NCBI RefSeq assembly: GCF_020179385.1
Contig: NZ_JAIBLJ010000002.1
Location: 124,001 to 188,000 of the forward strand
Length of the DNA: 64,000 nucleotides
Direction of reading: 5' to 3'
DNA from: Alkalihalobacillus sp. YIM B00296
GTDB lineage: Bacteria; Bacillota; Bacilli; Bacillales; Fictibacillaceae
A program made the position numbers and the translations under genes. Every line of letters starts with the position of its first letter. Positions within the stretch are counted from its first letter, which is position 1. The notes under the pieces were generated by a model. The model did no database searches. It had not been told where the DNA came from and saw nothing but the letters and a program-made list of their open reading frames with translations. Positions 9,237 through 18,919 of this stretch are shown in pieces.

Positions 9237-10508
9237 TTAAGCACTTTCTTTTGGTTTCTTTTCATCGATAACTGTTCCGTCTTCAAGAATAAGTTGTGGC
9301 GGAACTTTATCCGTAACCGTTTGAGCAGTGATAACACATTTGTTGATATCTTCACGTGAAGGAAGGTCGAACATGACATCGAGCATGATTCCTTCAATAA
9401 TGGAACGCAGACCACGTGCACCAGTTTTACGTTCAATCGCTTGTTTTGCGATTTCGCTCAATGCGTCTTCCGTAAATTCAAGCTCAACATCATCCAACTG
9501 CAACAGTTTCTTGTATTGTTTTACAAGAGCGTTTTTCGGCTTTGTAAGGATTTCTACCAATGCTTCCTCATCCAGAGGTGTTAAGCTTGCTGTCACTGGC
9601 AAACGACCGATGAATTCTGGAATAAGCCCGAAACGAAGCAGGTCTTCAGGCAATACTTTTGCAAGGTACTCACCTTGATTAAGATCCGCTTTTTCGGTAG
9701 TCTCGGTTCCGAATCCGATAACCTTTTTACCAAGACGACGCTTGACGATCTGTTCAATTCCATCGAACGCTCCACCACAAACGAATAAAATATTCGTGGT
9801 ATCGATCTGGATGAACTCTTGATGTGGATGCTTACGACCCCCTTGAGGAGGAACACTTGCAACAGTTCCTTCCAAAATCTTAAGCAAGGCCTGCTGCACC
9901 CCTTCACCAGATACATCCCGAGTGATGGATGGGTTCTCGGATTTACGTGCAATCTTGTCGATTTCGTCAATGTAAATGATACCGCGCTCTGCTTTTTCCA
10001 CATCATAATCTGCAGACTGGATCAGTTTGAGCAAGATGTTTTCCACATCTTCACCTACGTAACCTGCTTCAGTCAATGATGTAGCATCAGCGATTGCGAA
10101 CGGTACATTCAGGATACGTGCCAATGTTTGAGCAAGCAATGTCTTACCGCTACCAGTCGGCCCGATCATTGCAATATTACTTTTAGCCAACTCTACATCG
10201 TCCGACTTCTTAGAAGCGTTGATACGCTTGTAATGGTTATATACCGCAACGGAAAGCGATTTTTTCGCTTGCTCCTGGCCAATGACATAATCATCGAGTA
10301 TCTTCCGGATTTCCTGAGGTTTCGGTACATCTTTAAATTCTACATCCTCTTCCGTACCGAGTTCCTCTTCTACGATTTCTGTACACAATTCAATACATTC
10401 ATCACAAATATAGACACCTGGTCCGGCAACCAGTTTACGTACTTGATCTTGTGTTTTGCCACAGAAAGAACACTTCAATTGTCCTTTTTCTTCGTTAAAT
10501 TTAAACAT
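9237..10508 (-). CDS. clpX: ATP-dependent Clp protease ATPase subunit ClpX
   Basis: AAA+ unfoldase that recognises substrates and feeds them to ClpP. The 423-residue protein has the N-terminal C4 zinc-binding dimerisation domain (Cys13, Cys16, Cys35, Cys38), Walker A GPTGSGKT (116-123), Walker [12 protein letters not shown], the pore loop GYVGEDV and the ClpP-docking IGF tripeptide in KKVIGFGTE. All key residues are intact and the length is normal. It follows tig, as in B. subtilis, with a 360-base gap that suggests its own promoter. Confidence 0.98.
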   Translation of the reverse strand: MFKFNEEKGQLKCSFCGKTQDQVRKLVAGPGVYICDECIELCTEIVEEELGTEEDVEFKDVPKPQEIRKILDDYVIGQEQAKKSLSVAVYNHYKRINASKKSDDVELAKSNIAMIGPTGSGKTLLAQTLARILNVPFAIADATSLTEAGYVGEDVENILLKLIQSADYDVEKAERGIIYIDEIDKIARKSENPSITRDVSGEGVQQALLKILEGTVASVPPQGGRKHPHQEFIQIDTTNILFVCGGAFDGIEQIVKRRLGKKVIGFGTETTEKADLNQGEYLAKVLPEDLLRFGLIPEFIGRLPVTASLTPLDEEALVEILTKPKNALVKQYKKLLQLDDVELEFTEDALSEIAKQAIERKTGARGLRSIIEGIMLDVMFDLPSREDINKCVITAQTVTDKVPPQLILEDGTVIDEKKPKESA

Positions 10509-10820
10509 TGAATCACCCCTAAGAATGGTTTGGATGAATTGTTACTTTTAGTTATTTGTCATCACGTGTATTTTACACATTGAAAGATTTACAATATATT
10601 TTCAGAGTAACAAATCTGGTCGATGGCTTCCATTTTATTATGTACATACGATTTTATCATGAAGAGCCGTAAAACAAAAATAATAACGCTTTGCTATGTA
10701 AAATTCAAGTCCGATATGTATCAGTATAGTCATAATTCAGATATGCGATTCCTACTTAAAAAAATATTTTCGAATTGACTCACATAAAATCCCCATACAT
10801 ATAAATAAAGGCATTTTTGT
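10509..10820. other. Intergenic region between tig and clpX, no gene seen
   Basis: About 310 AT-rich bases between the tig terminator and the clpX start. I see no reading frame with a ribosome-binding site and no tRNA-like or riboswitch-like fold. It presumably carries the clpX promoter, which I could not place with confidence. Confidence 0.5.
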
Positions 10821-10855
10821 ACAAAACAAGGCACGAAATTTCGCGCCTTGTTTCG
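10821..10855 (-). terminator. tig terminator
   Basis: AAACAAGGC and GCCTTGTTT pair around ACGAAATTTCGC (itself partly self-complementary), followed on the minus strand by a T-rich stretch, just past the tig stop. Confidence 0.8.
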
Positions 10856-10869
10856 TATCTTACTGTATA

Positions 10870-12165
10870 TTATGCAACAATTTTGCTATTCTCCACAAGA
10901 AAATCAATTGCCTTACGAACTTTCAGGTCACCCTTCAAGAGATCAGGTCCACCTTGCATCGCTAACATTTGCTTCATTTTTTCAACTTCCATCTGGTACA
11001 TTTCAGCCATTTTCTTGATTTCTTCTTCTATTTCTTCTTCAGTGACTTCAATATTTTCAGCTTCAGCGATCGCTTCAAGAGTCAAGTTTGTACGAACACG
11101 CTTTTCTGCATCTTCTTTCATTTGCTCTTTTAACTGATCTTCGGAAGTACCTGAGAACTGGTAGTACATATCCAAGTTCATGCCTTGCATTTGGAGACGT
11201 TGGTCGAATTCCTTCATCATACGATCAAGTTCGGAATTGACCATTGCTTCAGGAACATCAATTTCAGCGTTTTCAGATGCTTTTTGCACAAGTTGATCTT
11301 TCATTTCATTTTCAGCTTGTGTTGTTTTATCATTTTGAAGACGCTCTTTGATTTGAGTTTTCAACTCATCAAGTGTTTCCACTTCTTCATTTGCGTCCTT
11401 AGCAAACTCGTCATCGAGCTCAGGAAGTTCCAATTGCTTGATTTCGTGGATTTTCACCTTGAATGTAGCTGGTTTTCCTGCAAGCTCTTCAGCATGGTAT
11501 TCTTCAGGGAATGTTACTTCAACATCCTTTTCAGCACCTGCTACTTCACCTTCGAGCTGCTCTTCAAAACCAGGGATGAATGATCCAGTACCAATTTCAA
11601 GAGAATAGTTCTCTGCTGTTCCACCTTCGAAAGCTTCACCGTCAACATATCCAGCAAAGTCGATTACGACTGTATCGCCTTTTTCAACTTTACCTTCTTC
11701 TTTGACTGTTAATTCAGCATGCTTTTTTTGAAGTGCTGTCAATTCTTCTTGGACGTCTTCATCTGTCACTTCAGTATCTTGCTTTTCTACTTCAAGGCTT
11801 TTGTATTCGCCTAGTTTCACTTCAGGTTTTACTGTAACAGTTGCTTTGAAAATGAGGTTTTTACCTTTTTCCATTTGTTCGATATCAACGTCAGGTTGGT
11901 CGACTGGCTCGATACCCGCCTCCTCAACTGCTTGAGTATATGCGCTAGGAAGCAGGATATCTAAAGCGTCCTGATAAAGTGCTTCCACTCCGAAACGCTT
12001 TTCAAACATTGAACGCGGGACCTTCCCCTTACGGAATCCTGGAACGTTCACTTTTTTAACGACCTTTTTGAACGCTTGATCCAATGCTTCATTTACACGT
12101 TCAGCATCAACATCAATGGTTAATACACCTTGATTGCTTTCTTGTTTTTCCCATTTTGCACTCAT
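10870..12165 (-). CDS. tig: Trigger factor, ribosome-associated chaperone and prolyl isomerase
   Basis: First chaperone met by nascent chains at the ribosomal exit. The 431-residue protein has the N-terminal ribosome-binding domain with the GFRKGKVP signature loop, a central FKBP-type isomerase domain ([20 protein letters not shown]) and a long helical C-terminal domain that is strongly acidic. The start at 12165 ([13 protein letters not shown]) is set by GGAGGG nine bases upstream. It lies between ysoA and clpX, the usual Bacillaceae order. Confidence 0.97.
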   Translation of the reverse strand: MSAKWEKQESNQGVLTIDVDAERVNEALDQAFKKVVKKVNVPGFRKGKVPRSMFEKRFGVEALYQDALDILLPSAYTQAVEEAGIEPVDQPDVDIEQMEKGKNLIFKATVTVKPEVKLGEYKSLEVEKQDTEVTDEDVQEELTALQKKHAELTVKEEGKVEKGDTVVIDFAGYVDGEAFEGGTAENYSLEIGTGSFIPGFEEQLEGEVAGAEKDVEVTFPEEYHAEELAGKPATFKVKIHEIKQLELPELDDEFAKDANEEVETLDELKTQIKERLQNDKTTQAENEMKDQLVQKASENAEIDVPEAMVNSELDRMMKEFDQRLQMQGMNLDMYYQFSGTSEDQLKEQMKEDAEKRVRTNLTLEAIAEAENIEVTEEEIEEEIKKMAEMYQMEVEKMKQMLAMQGGPDLLKGDLKVRKAIDFLVENSKIVA

Positions 12166-12262
12166 GACTATAATTCCCTCCAACATTTATCTTCTTAAAC
12201 TACATTAACGTCCGAATGAGTTTACAACCACTACATTATAACACATGAACATTGGTTTTCAA

Positions 12263-13321
12263 CTAGTTCGACTGGTCATCAGAAAGACCGACTTCTTTCA
12301 TAGATAATCGTTCAATTTCCAAAATCTTTCCGACAACATCCTCAAGTAATTCTTCATCTAATGAAAAAGCAACTTGAAGGTCATCTCCATCAAAATCTAT
12401 ACCGTTCAGCCTATGTGCAACTTCGAGAACGGCGACTGCCCATAATTGTTCATTAAGGGGCTCTGGCTGAAACGGGTAGATCATAAATAGGTAATGGTCC
12501 CAGATTTGCACAGCCATTTCTAACAATGTTGGATTCTGCTGTTCCAATTGATGCTCGATGATTGTTTTAACCAGTCTATAAAATTGTCCATCCGGTATGT
12601 CATGAAGTTGATCTGTACTGACCGTCATCGTTTTGCCGAATTTATGTATACTGATCGATTCTAACGCGTCTCCCTCTTTCAGCATTTGTAGCACAATTGT
12701 TTTTAAAGATGGATTGGCGTCGGGATATGTAAGAAAATTCTTCAACTCATTACGTACTGCTGGTTGATCTGGTTTTTCAATCGATTGGACTGCTTGCCAT
12801 TGTTTCTTAGAGTCAGGTGATTTTAATTGTGTTGAAAGATGGTCTAGCTCTTGCTCTAAAAATTTCGCTTCAAAAACAAAGTCATCACTCGGTTCATCCT
12901 CTGCCATTTTCCGACTGAAATACAAAAGCTGATAGAAATTCTCCGCCATTTGCGGCGGCAGGCTTTGCTCTTGAATGACTGCTTCGAGAATATCGACAAC
13001 TTCTTCATAATCACCTAATTGGATGAGGATGGATATGTAAATTTGCAGGACATCATAATATTCACCGATGTCTTTTTTAAGAATCGCATCACACTTTTCC
13101 TTTGCTTCGCTTAATTCACCAAGTTCAACCAGACTTAAGACAACGCCAACGTTCCCTTGTGGATGATCCGGCTCCATCTCGATAAGCTGTCGGAAAAAAT
13201 TCAGCGATTCTTTGAATTTTTTTTGTTTTAGGGCTGACATTCCCTTATTCACAAGCTTTGCAGTAAGGTTTGGGAAGTAAACGATTTTACTTTCACGCGG
13301 CCCTTTATGGTCTTTTTCCAA
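12263..13321 (-). CDS. ysoA: TPR-repeat protein YsoA
   Basis: Cytoplasmic tetratricopeptide protein of unknown function, encoded next to tig in Bacillaceae. TPR-like helices lie in residues about 20-130 (KGMSALKQKKFKESLNFFRQ, then GEYYDVLQIYISILIQLGDY); the rest has no recognised catalytic motif. I place the start at the TTG at 13321 because GGGGAG lies six bases before it; a TTG eight codons upstream has no ribosome-binding site. This gives 352 residues. A role in chaperone or ribosome biology is suggested only by position. Confidence 0.85.
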   Translation of the reverse strand: MEKDHKGPRESKIVYFPNLTAKLVNKGMSALKQKKFKESLNFFRQLIEMEPDHPQGNVGVVLSLVELGELSEAKEKCDAILKKDIGEYYDVLQIYISILIQLGDYEEVVDILEAVIQEQSLPPQMAENFYQLLYFSRKMAEDEPSDDFVFEAKFLEQELDHLSTQLKSPDSKKQWQAVQSIEKPDQPAVRNELKNFLTYPDANPSLKTIVLQMLKEGDALESISIHKFGKTMTVSTDQLHDIPDGQFYRLVKTIIEHQLEQQNPTLLEMAVQIWDHYLFMIYPFQPEPLNEQLWAVAVLEVAHRLNGIDFDGDDLQVAFSLDEELLEDVVGKILEIERLSMKEVGLSDDQSN

Positions 13322-13492
13322 ATCAATCTCCCCGCTTTTTATCAATCGTTTAAAGCAAGTTTAGCAGTTTAACTTCCTAAAAACAAATCGTAACACATTA
13401 CGTCTATATTACACTTGTCTTTACAAATTCATTCAACTACATACGATGTCATAATGCAGATCCGGATCTTTCATGCGGATAATTTATATGGA

Positions 13493-13570
13493 TTTTCGCA
13501 CTCGAGTTGGCTTATGGGGCGATCATACGGACACTTATCCCGGTTTTTCGCCCTCGAGTTGTCTTATGAA
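13493..13570. repeat. 52-nt spaced direct repeat (TTTTCGC-type)
   Basis: The segment TTTTCGCACTCGAGTTGGC followed by TTATG recurs exactly 52 bases later as TTTTCGCCCTCGAGTTGTC followed by TTATG. It lies in the gap between ysoA and the two tRNA genes (13346-13640), which otherwise holds only the tRNA terminator. A comparable 52-nt pair lies at 53815-53915. Confidence 0.7.
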
Positions 13571-13589
13571 AGAATCGGCAGCATAATAG

Positions 13590-13622
13590 AAAAAACGCTC
13601 CTCTGCTGCTATGCAAAGAAGC
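13590..13622 (-). terminator. Terminator of the tRNA-Gly/tRNA-Arg transcript
   Basis: On the minus strand CGCTTCT and AGGAGCG enclose a loop with a second small pairing (TTGC/GCAG region), followed by TTTTTTC. It lies 19 bases past the 3' end of tRNA-Arg. Confidence 0.75.
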
Positions 13623-13640
13623 GATCGTATGTATGAAGTA

Positions 13641-13717
13641 TGGCGTCCCAGGAGCGATTCGAACGCCCGACCGACAGCTTAGAAGGCTGTTGCTCTATCC
13701 AACTGAGCTACTGGGAC
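13641..13717 (-). tRNA. tRNA-Arg (anticodon UCU)
   Basis: Full cloverleaf on the minus strand: acceptor GTCCCAG/CTGGGAC, D arm AGCTCAGTTGGATAGAGC, anticodon loop CTTCTAA (UCU), T arm with GTTCGAATC, discriminator G and an encoded CCA. It reads AGA/AGG codons. It is the second gene of a two-tRNA unit, seven bases after tRNA-Gly. Confidence 0.97.
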
Positions 13718-13723
13718 ATGTAA

Positions 13724-13797
13724 TGGAGCGGGTGATGGGAATCGAACCCACGACCAGAGCTTGGAAGGCTCTTGTTTTACCACTAAACTACACCCGC
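13724..13797 (-). tRNA. tRNA-Gly (anticodon UCC)
   Basis: Cloverleaf on the minus strand: acceptor GCGGGTG/CACCCGC, anticodon loop CTTCCAA (UCC), T arm with GGTTCGATTCC, discriminator T and an encoded CCA. First gene of the pair with tRNA-Arg. In B. subtilis the ilv-leu operon lies in this interval; it is absent here. Confidence 0.97.
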
Positions 13798-13877
13798 ATC
13801 AATCAGCGACAGTATTTAATATAACGAATTCTGATATAAATGTCAAGGTTTTTTTGGTGATCGTGAGTTCATTTCCA

Positions 13878-14393
13878 TTATAGCTGATATTCAGTTGATA
13901 AATCTGTTAGTTCGTCCCCATCAAATTCAAAAAAACGGACCCGTATGTTATGACGATCTTTACATTCACAGATTGCATAAGACCTTTCTTTCCGCCCTCT
14001 TGGCAAACGGAGACTTCCCGGATTAACAAAAATCATGCCATTTTCCTCGAATGATTCAGCGATGTGAGAGTGCCCGAAGAAAACCAGGTCCGCTCCTTGT
14101 TCCTCAGCCTTGTAGGCTAAATTCATGTATGACATTTTCACATTGTATATGTGTCCATGTGTGACAAACAAGCGATACCCCTGTTCTTCAACCAATGTTT
14201 CATTCGGAAAATCATGATGTCCGAGATCCATATTCCCTTGAACGTTGTAAAAAGGTTTTAGCATCGGATCGTCGGAAGGCAATTCAGAATCACCACAATG
14301 AATCATCACATCAATATGATTTTTATGCAGTTCAACGAGTTCCTTCAGTTCCTTTGTCAGTCCATGACTATCACTTACGACTAGTACATTCAA
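13878..14393 (-). CDS. ysnB: YfcE-family metallophosphodiesterase YsnB
   Basis: Calcineurin-like phosphoesterase of the MJ0936/YfcE type, 171 residues, probably a metal-dependent phosphodiesterase with an unknown natural substrate. Metal-binding motifs are visible in order: SDSHG (Asp8, His10), HCGDSE (Asp35), GNMD, VTHGH and FGHSH. The start is a TTG at 14393, eight bases after GGAGG. It follows rdgB in the same direction with 76 bases between. Those bases carry a small element also seen in front of fadR. Confidence 0.9.
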   Translation of the reverse strand: MNVLVVSDSHGLTKELKELVELHKNHIDVMIHCGDSELPSDDPMLKPFYNVQGNMDLGHHDFPNETLVEEQGYRLFVTHGHIYNVKMSYMNLAYKAEEQGADLVFFGHSHIAESFEENGMIFVNPGSLRLPRGRKERSYAICECKDRHNIRVRFFEFDGDELTDLSTEYQL

Positions 14394-14412
14394 TAAAAGG
14401 TCCTCCTTTTAA

Positions 14413-14483
14413 AAGCTAAAGAAACTTAGCAAAGCCAAACCTATGGCAAAGGCTGGGCTTTATTTGCCTTTAAACTGAAGAAA
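14413..14483. repeat. Small approximately 65-bp element S, copy 1
   Basis: A GC/AT patchwork reading AAACTTAGCAAAGCC, TATGGCAAAGGCTGGGC, then TTTAAACTGAAGAAA. It aligns along its whole length with 35404-35471 upstream of fadR. Short complementary arms (AAAGCC with GGCTTT) allow a hairpin. Its end supplies the last codons of rdgB. Confidence 0.6.
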
Positions 14484-15072
14484 AGATACCAGACCAATGA
14501 TAACGTAACTCCTTCAAAGCGTTGGCACGGTGGCTGATTCTGTTTTTTTCCTCAGGTTCCAATTGAGCCAACGTTTTTCCCAATGCCGGAATATAAAAAA
14601 TCGGATCATAGCCAAAACCGTGATCCCCTCTTTTTTCGTGAAGGATGATTCCTTCACACTTTCCTTCAACACTACTTGTTTCTTTCCCTGGTTGTGCAAC
14701 CGCTAAAACACAAATAAATCGAGCAGATCGATCCTTTTCCACAACATGTTCCATTTCCGCTAATACTTTATTCAGATTGGCTTTATCGTCTTTCTCTTCC
14801 CCTGCATACCGTGCTGAATAGATTCCCGGTCTGCCATCCAGTTCATCAATTACAAGGCCGGAGTCATCAGCAATGACAGGCTCTTGGAAATGGTTGGCGA
14901 TGGTTTCCGCTTTAATAATGGCATTTTCTTTGAAAGTGGAACCATTTTCTTCAATTTCATCGTGAAAATCCAGGTCCCTCAAAGAAACCACCTTTACGTT
15001 AAACTCTTCAAACATTTCTCGAAATTCCTTGACCTTCCCTTCATTATGGGAAGCGATGATAATCCTTTCCAT
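14470..15072 (-). CDS. rdgB: dITP/XTP pyrophosphatase (RdgB/HAM1 family)
   Basis: House-cleaning enzyme that hydrolyses non-canonical purine triphosphates (ITP, dITP, XTP) to monophosphates. The 200-residue protein has the N-terminal SHNEGKVKEF nucleotide-binding loop, the ADDSGL metal/catalytic motif, GRPGIYSARYAG and HGFGYDPIF, then a C-terminal ISHRANAL. It is B. subtilis ysnA. The ATG lies eight bases after the rph stop with a weak GTAGGTG site, so translation is probably coupled to rph. Confidence 0.96.
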   Translation of the reverse strand: MERIIIASHNEGKVKEFREMFEEFNVKVVSLRDLDFHDEIEENGSTFKENAIIKAETIANHFQEPVIADDSGLVIDELDGRPGIYSARYAGEEKDDKANLNKVLAEMEHVVEKDRSARFICVLAVAQPGKETSSVEGKCEGIILHEKRGDHGFGYDPIFYIPALGKTLAQLEPEEKNRISHRANALKELRYHWSGIFSSV

Positions 15073-15080
15073 TATGACAC

Positions 15081-15824
15081 CTACTTTTCACCGATCAGAT
15101 TATGAACTTTCCCCAATGCTTCTTTTTGGTATTCTATAAGTTCAGTAATTCCTTTATCTGCAAGGTTAAGCATTGTCTGTAATTGATTGTATGAGAAAGT
15201 TGCCTCTTCGCCTGTACCTTGCAATTCGACAAATTCTTTCCCGCCAGTCATGATGACGTTCATATCCACGTGGGCTTTAGAATCCTCTTCATAACATAGG
15301 TCTAAGATTTCCCCGTTTTCTGGTACCACCCCAACAGAAGTTGCAGCCAAAAATTCCTTTATCGGCAATTTTTTGATGACATCTTGCTCAATGAGTCTGT
15401 TGAAAGCCAATGCCATAGCAACAAATGCACCAGTTATACTTGCGGTACGGGTGCCTCCATCTGCCTGTATGACATCGCAATCGATCCAACATGTACGTTC
15501 TCCGAATTTATCCAGTTCTACAACCGACCGGAGTGCACGACCAATCAATCGTTGAATCTCCATTGTTCGTCCAGATACTTTCCCTTTACTCGACTCACGG
15601 ATGTTCCGTTGCTCTGTAGCACGGGGAAGCATAGAATACTCCGCTGTAATCCAACCCTTCCCTTGGTTTCTCATGAAGGGTGGAACACGATCCTCAATAC
15701 TAGCTGTACAAATGACTTTTGTATCCCCTACTGAAATCAATACAGAGCCTTCTGGGTGTTTAATGTAATTCGTTTCGATATGTATTTTTCTTAATTGATC
15801 ATTCAACCTACCATCTGTTCTCAT
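15081..15824 (-). CDS. rph: Ribonuclease PH
   Basis: Phosphorolytic 3'-exoribonuclease that trims tRNA and rRNA precursor ends. The 247-residue protein begins MRTDGR and carries RNase PH hallmarks [20 protein letters not shown], the phosphate-binding region [16 protein letters not shown], the [17 protein letters not shown] motif and a C-terminal [20 protein letters not shown] precedes the ATG. It follows gerM after a terminator and lies upstream of rdgB and ysnB, as in B. subtilis. Confidence 0.97.
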   Translation of the reverse strand: MRTDGRLNDQLRKIHIETNYIKHPEGSVLISVGDTKVICTASIEDRVPPFMRNQGKGWITAEYSMLPRATEQRNIRESSKGKVSGRTMEIQRLIGRALRSVVELDKFGERTCWIDCDVIQADGGTRTASITGAFVAMALAFNRLIEQDVIKKLPIKEFLAATSVGVVPENGEILDLCYEEDSKAHVDMNVIMTGGKEFVELQGTGEEATFSYNQLQTMLNLADKGITELIEYQKEALGKVHNLIGEK

Positions 15825-15911
15825 ATGAAATTCCTCCTCTGTAACTCACTACTGATTAGTATGACCACCACAATCTATAAAGTATCCCTGTGATCCTTTG
15901 TGTTCGGCAAA

Positions 15912-15939
15912 AGAAAAAGGCGGCTGTTAACCGCCTGAC
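15912..15939 (-). terminator. gerM terminator
   Basis: GGCGGTTAACAGCCGCC on the minus strand followed by TTTTTC, between gerM and rph. rph therefore probably has its own promoter or depends on read-through. Confidence 0.85.
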
Positions 15940-15975
15940 TCTATTATCGTAACACATTTACCTCTTCTATTCATT

Positions 15976-17061
15976 TTAAAATTCTACAGTATTCACATTT
16001 ACTGGTCTAGAAACAGGCTCAGTCAGTAATTTTCCATCTTGGCTGACGACTTCATTGGTGCCATTCACTTTGATTTGTACCTTTTCGATACCTGTAAGTT
16101 CAGTCAATGATAAGACCAGTGAGTTGAGGACAGCGTCAGATATAGCTGTGTTTTTCTGCTCACCGAGGATCGCCTCATTGAAGTCTAATGTTACGACTCC
16201 CCCTTCTTCAACTGGGGCACTTACAAGTTCAGCTTCGTTTCTCATATCGGTCAGCAGACCGGATTGAATGGATGGGCCGTTCAACAATTCATCAACAGTA
16301 GCTTTCACCAAATTTTCGTTGGAATTCACTTTTCTTGTGACAGGAACATAGTAGAATTCCTCATCACCATTTTGACCGATGAAGTAAACCGTAACGGTCT
16401 TGCTTCCTGTTACATCGACAACCCCATTGGTTTCAATATTGATCCCATCTGCCCGCGTCATGTTTTCACCGATCGGTGTCTGGTTGACCGGCATGACTTT
16501 CTGGCCTTCTCCGTTAATCTTGATCTTGACTGCGTGCACATTATCGAATTGTGTAAGCGTGTAGGTCAAAGATTGTAAAATGCGAAGTTCATCTTCAGCT
16601 GCATACTCTTTAAACTCCTTAGAAAAGTCGACTGTTGCTGTCCCCTGGTCTATGTTCAAGCCTAAGACTTCGGTTCCTGCAGGTAAAACGGCTCGCATAC
16701 CATTTGGAATATAATTGGACGCTTTTCCATCATTCACTAAGTACTCGACAACCTGCTTTGCTGGATCTTCCGCATTCGGCATTTTCATCGTTTGTGGAAC
16801 AACCAGCCCATTTTCATCAATTAAGTATACTTGTAATTGGTGCGATTCAGTTGCCCCTGCTGGGGCATCCTTCCCATCTGCCAAAGCATCTTTGTCTTCA
16901 CCAGTCTCCTCCAGAGACTCGCCATCATCCAGAAAGTTGACTTCTTGGGGTGGATCGATTTCGTTATTTGTTTTTTCAGTTAACAAGCCACACCCAGACA
17001 TAAGCAGTAATAGACCTGTTAAAAGAGAAACAAAGATTATTTTCCTCTGCTTCTTCCTCAT
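15976..17061 (-). CDS. gerM: Spore germination/sporulation lipoprotein GerM
   Basis: Mother-cell lipoprotein that, in B. subtilis, helps localise the SpoIIIAH-SpoIIQ complex and is needed for normal cortex and germination. The 361-residue protein has a lipobox LMSGC (Cys24), an acidic linker, and two GerMN domains: about residues 75-205 (YLVNDGKASNYIPNGMRAVL) and 225-350 (VDELLNGPSIQSGLLTDMRN), which repeat the same fold. AGGAGGGA precedes the ATG. Confirms a spore former. Confidence 0.93.
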   Translation of the reverse strand: MRKKQRKIIFVSLLTGLLLLMSGCGLLTEKTNNEIDPPQEVNFLDDGESLEETGEDKDALADGKDAPAGATESHQLQVYLIDENGLVVPQTMKMPNAEDPAKQVVEYLVNDGKASNYIPNGMRAVLPAGTEVLGLNIDQGTATVDFSKEFKEYAAEDELRILQSLTYTLTQFDNVHAVKIKINGEGQKVMPVNQTPIGENMTRADGINIETNGVVDVTGSKTVTVYFIGQNGDEEFYYVPVTRKVNSNENLVKATVDELLNGPSIQSGLLTDMRNEAELVSAPVEEGGVVTLDFNEAILGEQKNTAISDAVLNSLVLSLTELTGIEKVQIKVNGTNEVVSQDGKLLTEPVSRPVNVNTVEF

Positions 17062-17164
17062 TCCATTCCCTCCTACAATGGTTTGTACTACTATATATAC
17101 GAGCTATCCGTCCAATTAGACCATCGTTCTATAATTTTAGGGAAATGGAAGAAAAGGATGTAAT

Positions 17165-17310
17165 AAATCGGCTTTTTTAGAGCAACTAAGGCTAAAACCC
17201 AGCTTTGCTTTAGCAAAGTTCGCGACACTCCTGCGGGAAAAGCGAGCCAGACGCCCTACATTTAAGGATCTTCGACCAACAGCCACCACGAAAAACTACA
17301 ATTAAGGACA
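17165..17310 (-). repeat. Composite repeat B, copy 1 (shares the 3' end of repeat A)
   Basis: On the minus strand: TCGAAGATCCTTAAATG, a GGGCGTCTGGCTCGC segment and CCCGCAGGAGTGTCGCG, then GAACTTTGCTAAAGCAAAGC and GCCTTAGTTGCTC. The middle matches the 3' terminal part of repeat A (38351-38398) and the copy at 62150-62236. The last part resembles the small element S seen at 14413 and 35404. This fills most of the 296-base gap between racE and gerM. Confidence 0.7.
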
Positions 17311-17327
17311 ACGGAGCAAATAAAAAA

Positions 17328-17357
17328 GAAAAACGGCACAATGGATGCTGTGCCGCC
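17328..17357 (-). terminator. racE terminator
   Basis: CGGCACAG/TTGTGCCG stem on the minus strand followed by TTTTTCTTTTTT, starting immediately at the racE stop codon. Confidence 0.85.
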
Positions 17358-18152
17358 TCATAATTCGATATGCTCAATATGTTTTACACTTTGGTCAAAC
17401 CATTCATTGCTCAGACGATTGAAGATCTGACTGGAACCTGTAGTGAAAAAACGATGTTCAGGTGTTCGGCTGCCTGTGTATAGACGATTACTATAATATA
17501 GGAGTGTACTTACTTCCCTCGCTGTTTCAGCTCCAGATGAAATGATCCGGACATTACTTCCCATCACTTTGTCAATGACAGGCGCCAGAATCGGATAATG
17601 TGTACAGCCGAGAATCAAAGTATCGATCGGTAAATCACTCAAAGGGGCTAGTCTTTCATAGACCACTTGCAATGTTTCGTGGCTGTCGATCATTCCACTT
17701 TCAACTAGGGGCACGAATTCAGGGCACGCAAGACTATGGACATTGACCTCGCTATCGATATTTCGTAAAGCCTTTACATAAGCCCGGCTATTGATAGTTC
17801 CTTCTGTCCCGATTACACCTATTTCTCGGTTCAAGGTGTTCTTTATTGCCGCTCTAGCCCCAGGATGTATGACACCCACCACAGGAATCGGAAGCTTTCC
17901 CTGCGCCTCTTCCAACACTGCAGCAGTAGCTGTATTGCAGGCAATCACAAGCAGCTTAATGTTTTTTTCTAAAAAGTAATAGATCATTCGCCAAGTGTAC
18001 GTTCGGACTTCTTCTAAGGGTCTCGGACCATATGGACAACGCAGTGTATCGCCTAAATAATAAATTTTTTCTTTAGGAAGCTGCCTCATGACTTCCCGAG
18101 CTACAGTCATCCCCCCGACGCCAGAATCAATAATTCCTATAGGACTATTCAA
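17358..18152 (-). CDS. racE: Glutamate racemase
   Basis: Cofactor-independent racemase supplying D-glutamate for peptidoglycan. The 264-residue protein has both catalytic cysteines in their family contexts, ACNTA (Cys72) and GCTHYP (Cys183), and the N-terminal [14 protein letters not shown]. The TTG start at 18152 has GAGGGG 6-7 bases upstream. It follows a MarR-family gene, as racE-ysmB do in B. subtilis. Confidence 0.96.
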   Translation of the reverse strand: MNSPIGIIDSGVGGMTVAREVMRQLPKEKIYYLGDTLRCPYGPRPLEEVRTYTWRMIYYFLEKNIKLLVIACNTATAAVLEEAQGKLPIPVVGVIHPGARAAIKNTLNREIGVIGTEGTINSRAYVKALRNIDSEVNVHSLACPEFVPLVESGMIDSHETLQVVYERLAPLSDLPIDTLILGCTHYPILAPVIDKVMGSNVRIISSGAETAREVSTLLYYSNRLYTGSRTPEHRFFTTGSSQIFNRLSNEWFDQSVKHIEHIEL

Positions 18153-18179
18153 AAAAACCCCTCAATTTCTCTGTTAAGT

Positions 18180-18629
18180 CTAGTTGGTAGTATGTGAATT
18201 CATTTTATCATAAAGGAGATGCAAGCTTTGGTGAAGATTTTTAATTTCTTCATCGGAAAATTGCTCAGTCAAATCCTTAAGATACTTCTGTCTCCGTTTA
18301 ATAACCTCTTCTATTATTTCGTAGCCCTTATCAAGTTTCTGGATACGGACCACACGACGATCTTTCGGATCCCGTATTCTTTTTACGAGTCCGTTATTTT
18401 CCATACGGTCGATCAAGTCCGTAGTCGTGCTGTATGCAAGGTACATTTTGTTTGAAAGATCCCCGATCGTCATTTCATTTTGCTCAAATAACCATTGCAA
18501 TGCCACAAATTGCGGCGGTGTAATAGAGAAATCATTCAAGATTTCCCTACCCTTCTGTTTTATATGTGCTGAAATCATTCTTAGTGCTTTTTCCATCTCA
18601 TTGATTTTTTCTTGTTTTGCTAGCTCCAA
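18180..18629 (-). CDS. ysmB: MarR-family transcriptional regulator (YsmB-like)
   Basis: Winged-helix repressor of the MarR family, 149 residues. The HTH region (MTIGDLSNKMYLAYSTTTDL) is followed by the wing IRDPKDRRVVRIQ, a classic MarR signature. The TTG start has AGGAGG eight bases upstream. It is just upstream of racE, 27 bases apart, so the two are probably co-transcribed. The ligand is unknown. The order ysmB-racE is as in B. subtilis, but the gene upstream is ptsI rather than gerE. Confidence 0.88.
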   Translation of the reverse strand: MELAKQEKINEMEKALRMISAHIKQKGREILNDFSITPPQFVALQWLFEQNEMTIGDLSNKMYLAYSTTTDLIDRMENNGLVKRIRDPKDRRVVRIQKLDKGYEIIEEVIKRRQKYLKDLTEQFSDEEIKNLHQSLHLLYDKMNSHTTN

Positions 18630-18867
18630 CTATGTAACCTCCTGAACAAACTGTTATTTTCTATTTTGCGGTCTTTAATGGTTTTTTTCAACTACAATTC
18701 CTGATAATGTGCAATATTTTGTCATTAAAGGTATGAATAAGACTGTATTTTTCCTCTTAAAATGATACAGAATCCTGAATCCCTGTCTAAACAATAGGTC
18801 TTAACGTATATAAAACCTTGGCATAGCTCTGAAAATCAGAAACTATTTCTAAAATACGGGTATCCAT

Positions 18868-18906
18868 AAAAGAAATGACCCTAAAGGATAGTCCTCATGG
18901 GTCATC
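18868..18906 (-). terminator. ptsI terminator
   Basis: ATGACCC/GGGTCAT stem with an inner GAGGA/TCCTT pairing, followed on the minus strand by TTCTTTT, just past the ptsI stop. Confidence 0.8.
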
Positions 18907-18919
18907 TGTTTACTTTACT

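Noticed and set aside
13633-13824. Plus-strand 63-codon frame across the tRNA genes
   Set aside because: It is the antisense translation of tRNA-Arg and tRNA-Gly (the familiar GAIRTPD/GIEPTT pattern) and not a protein gene.
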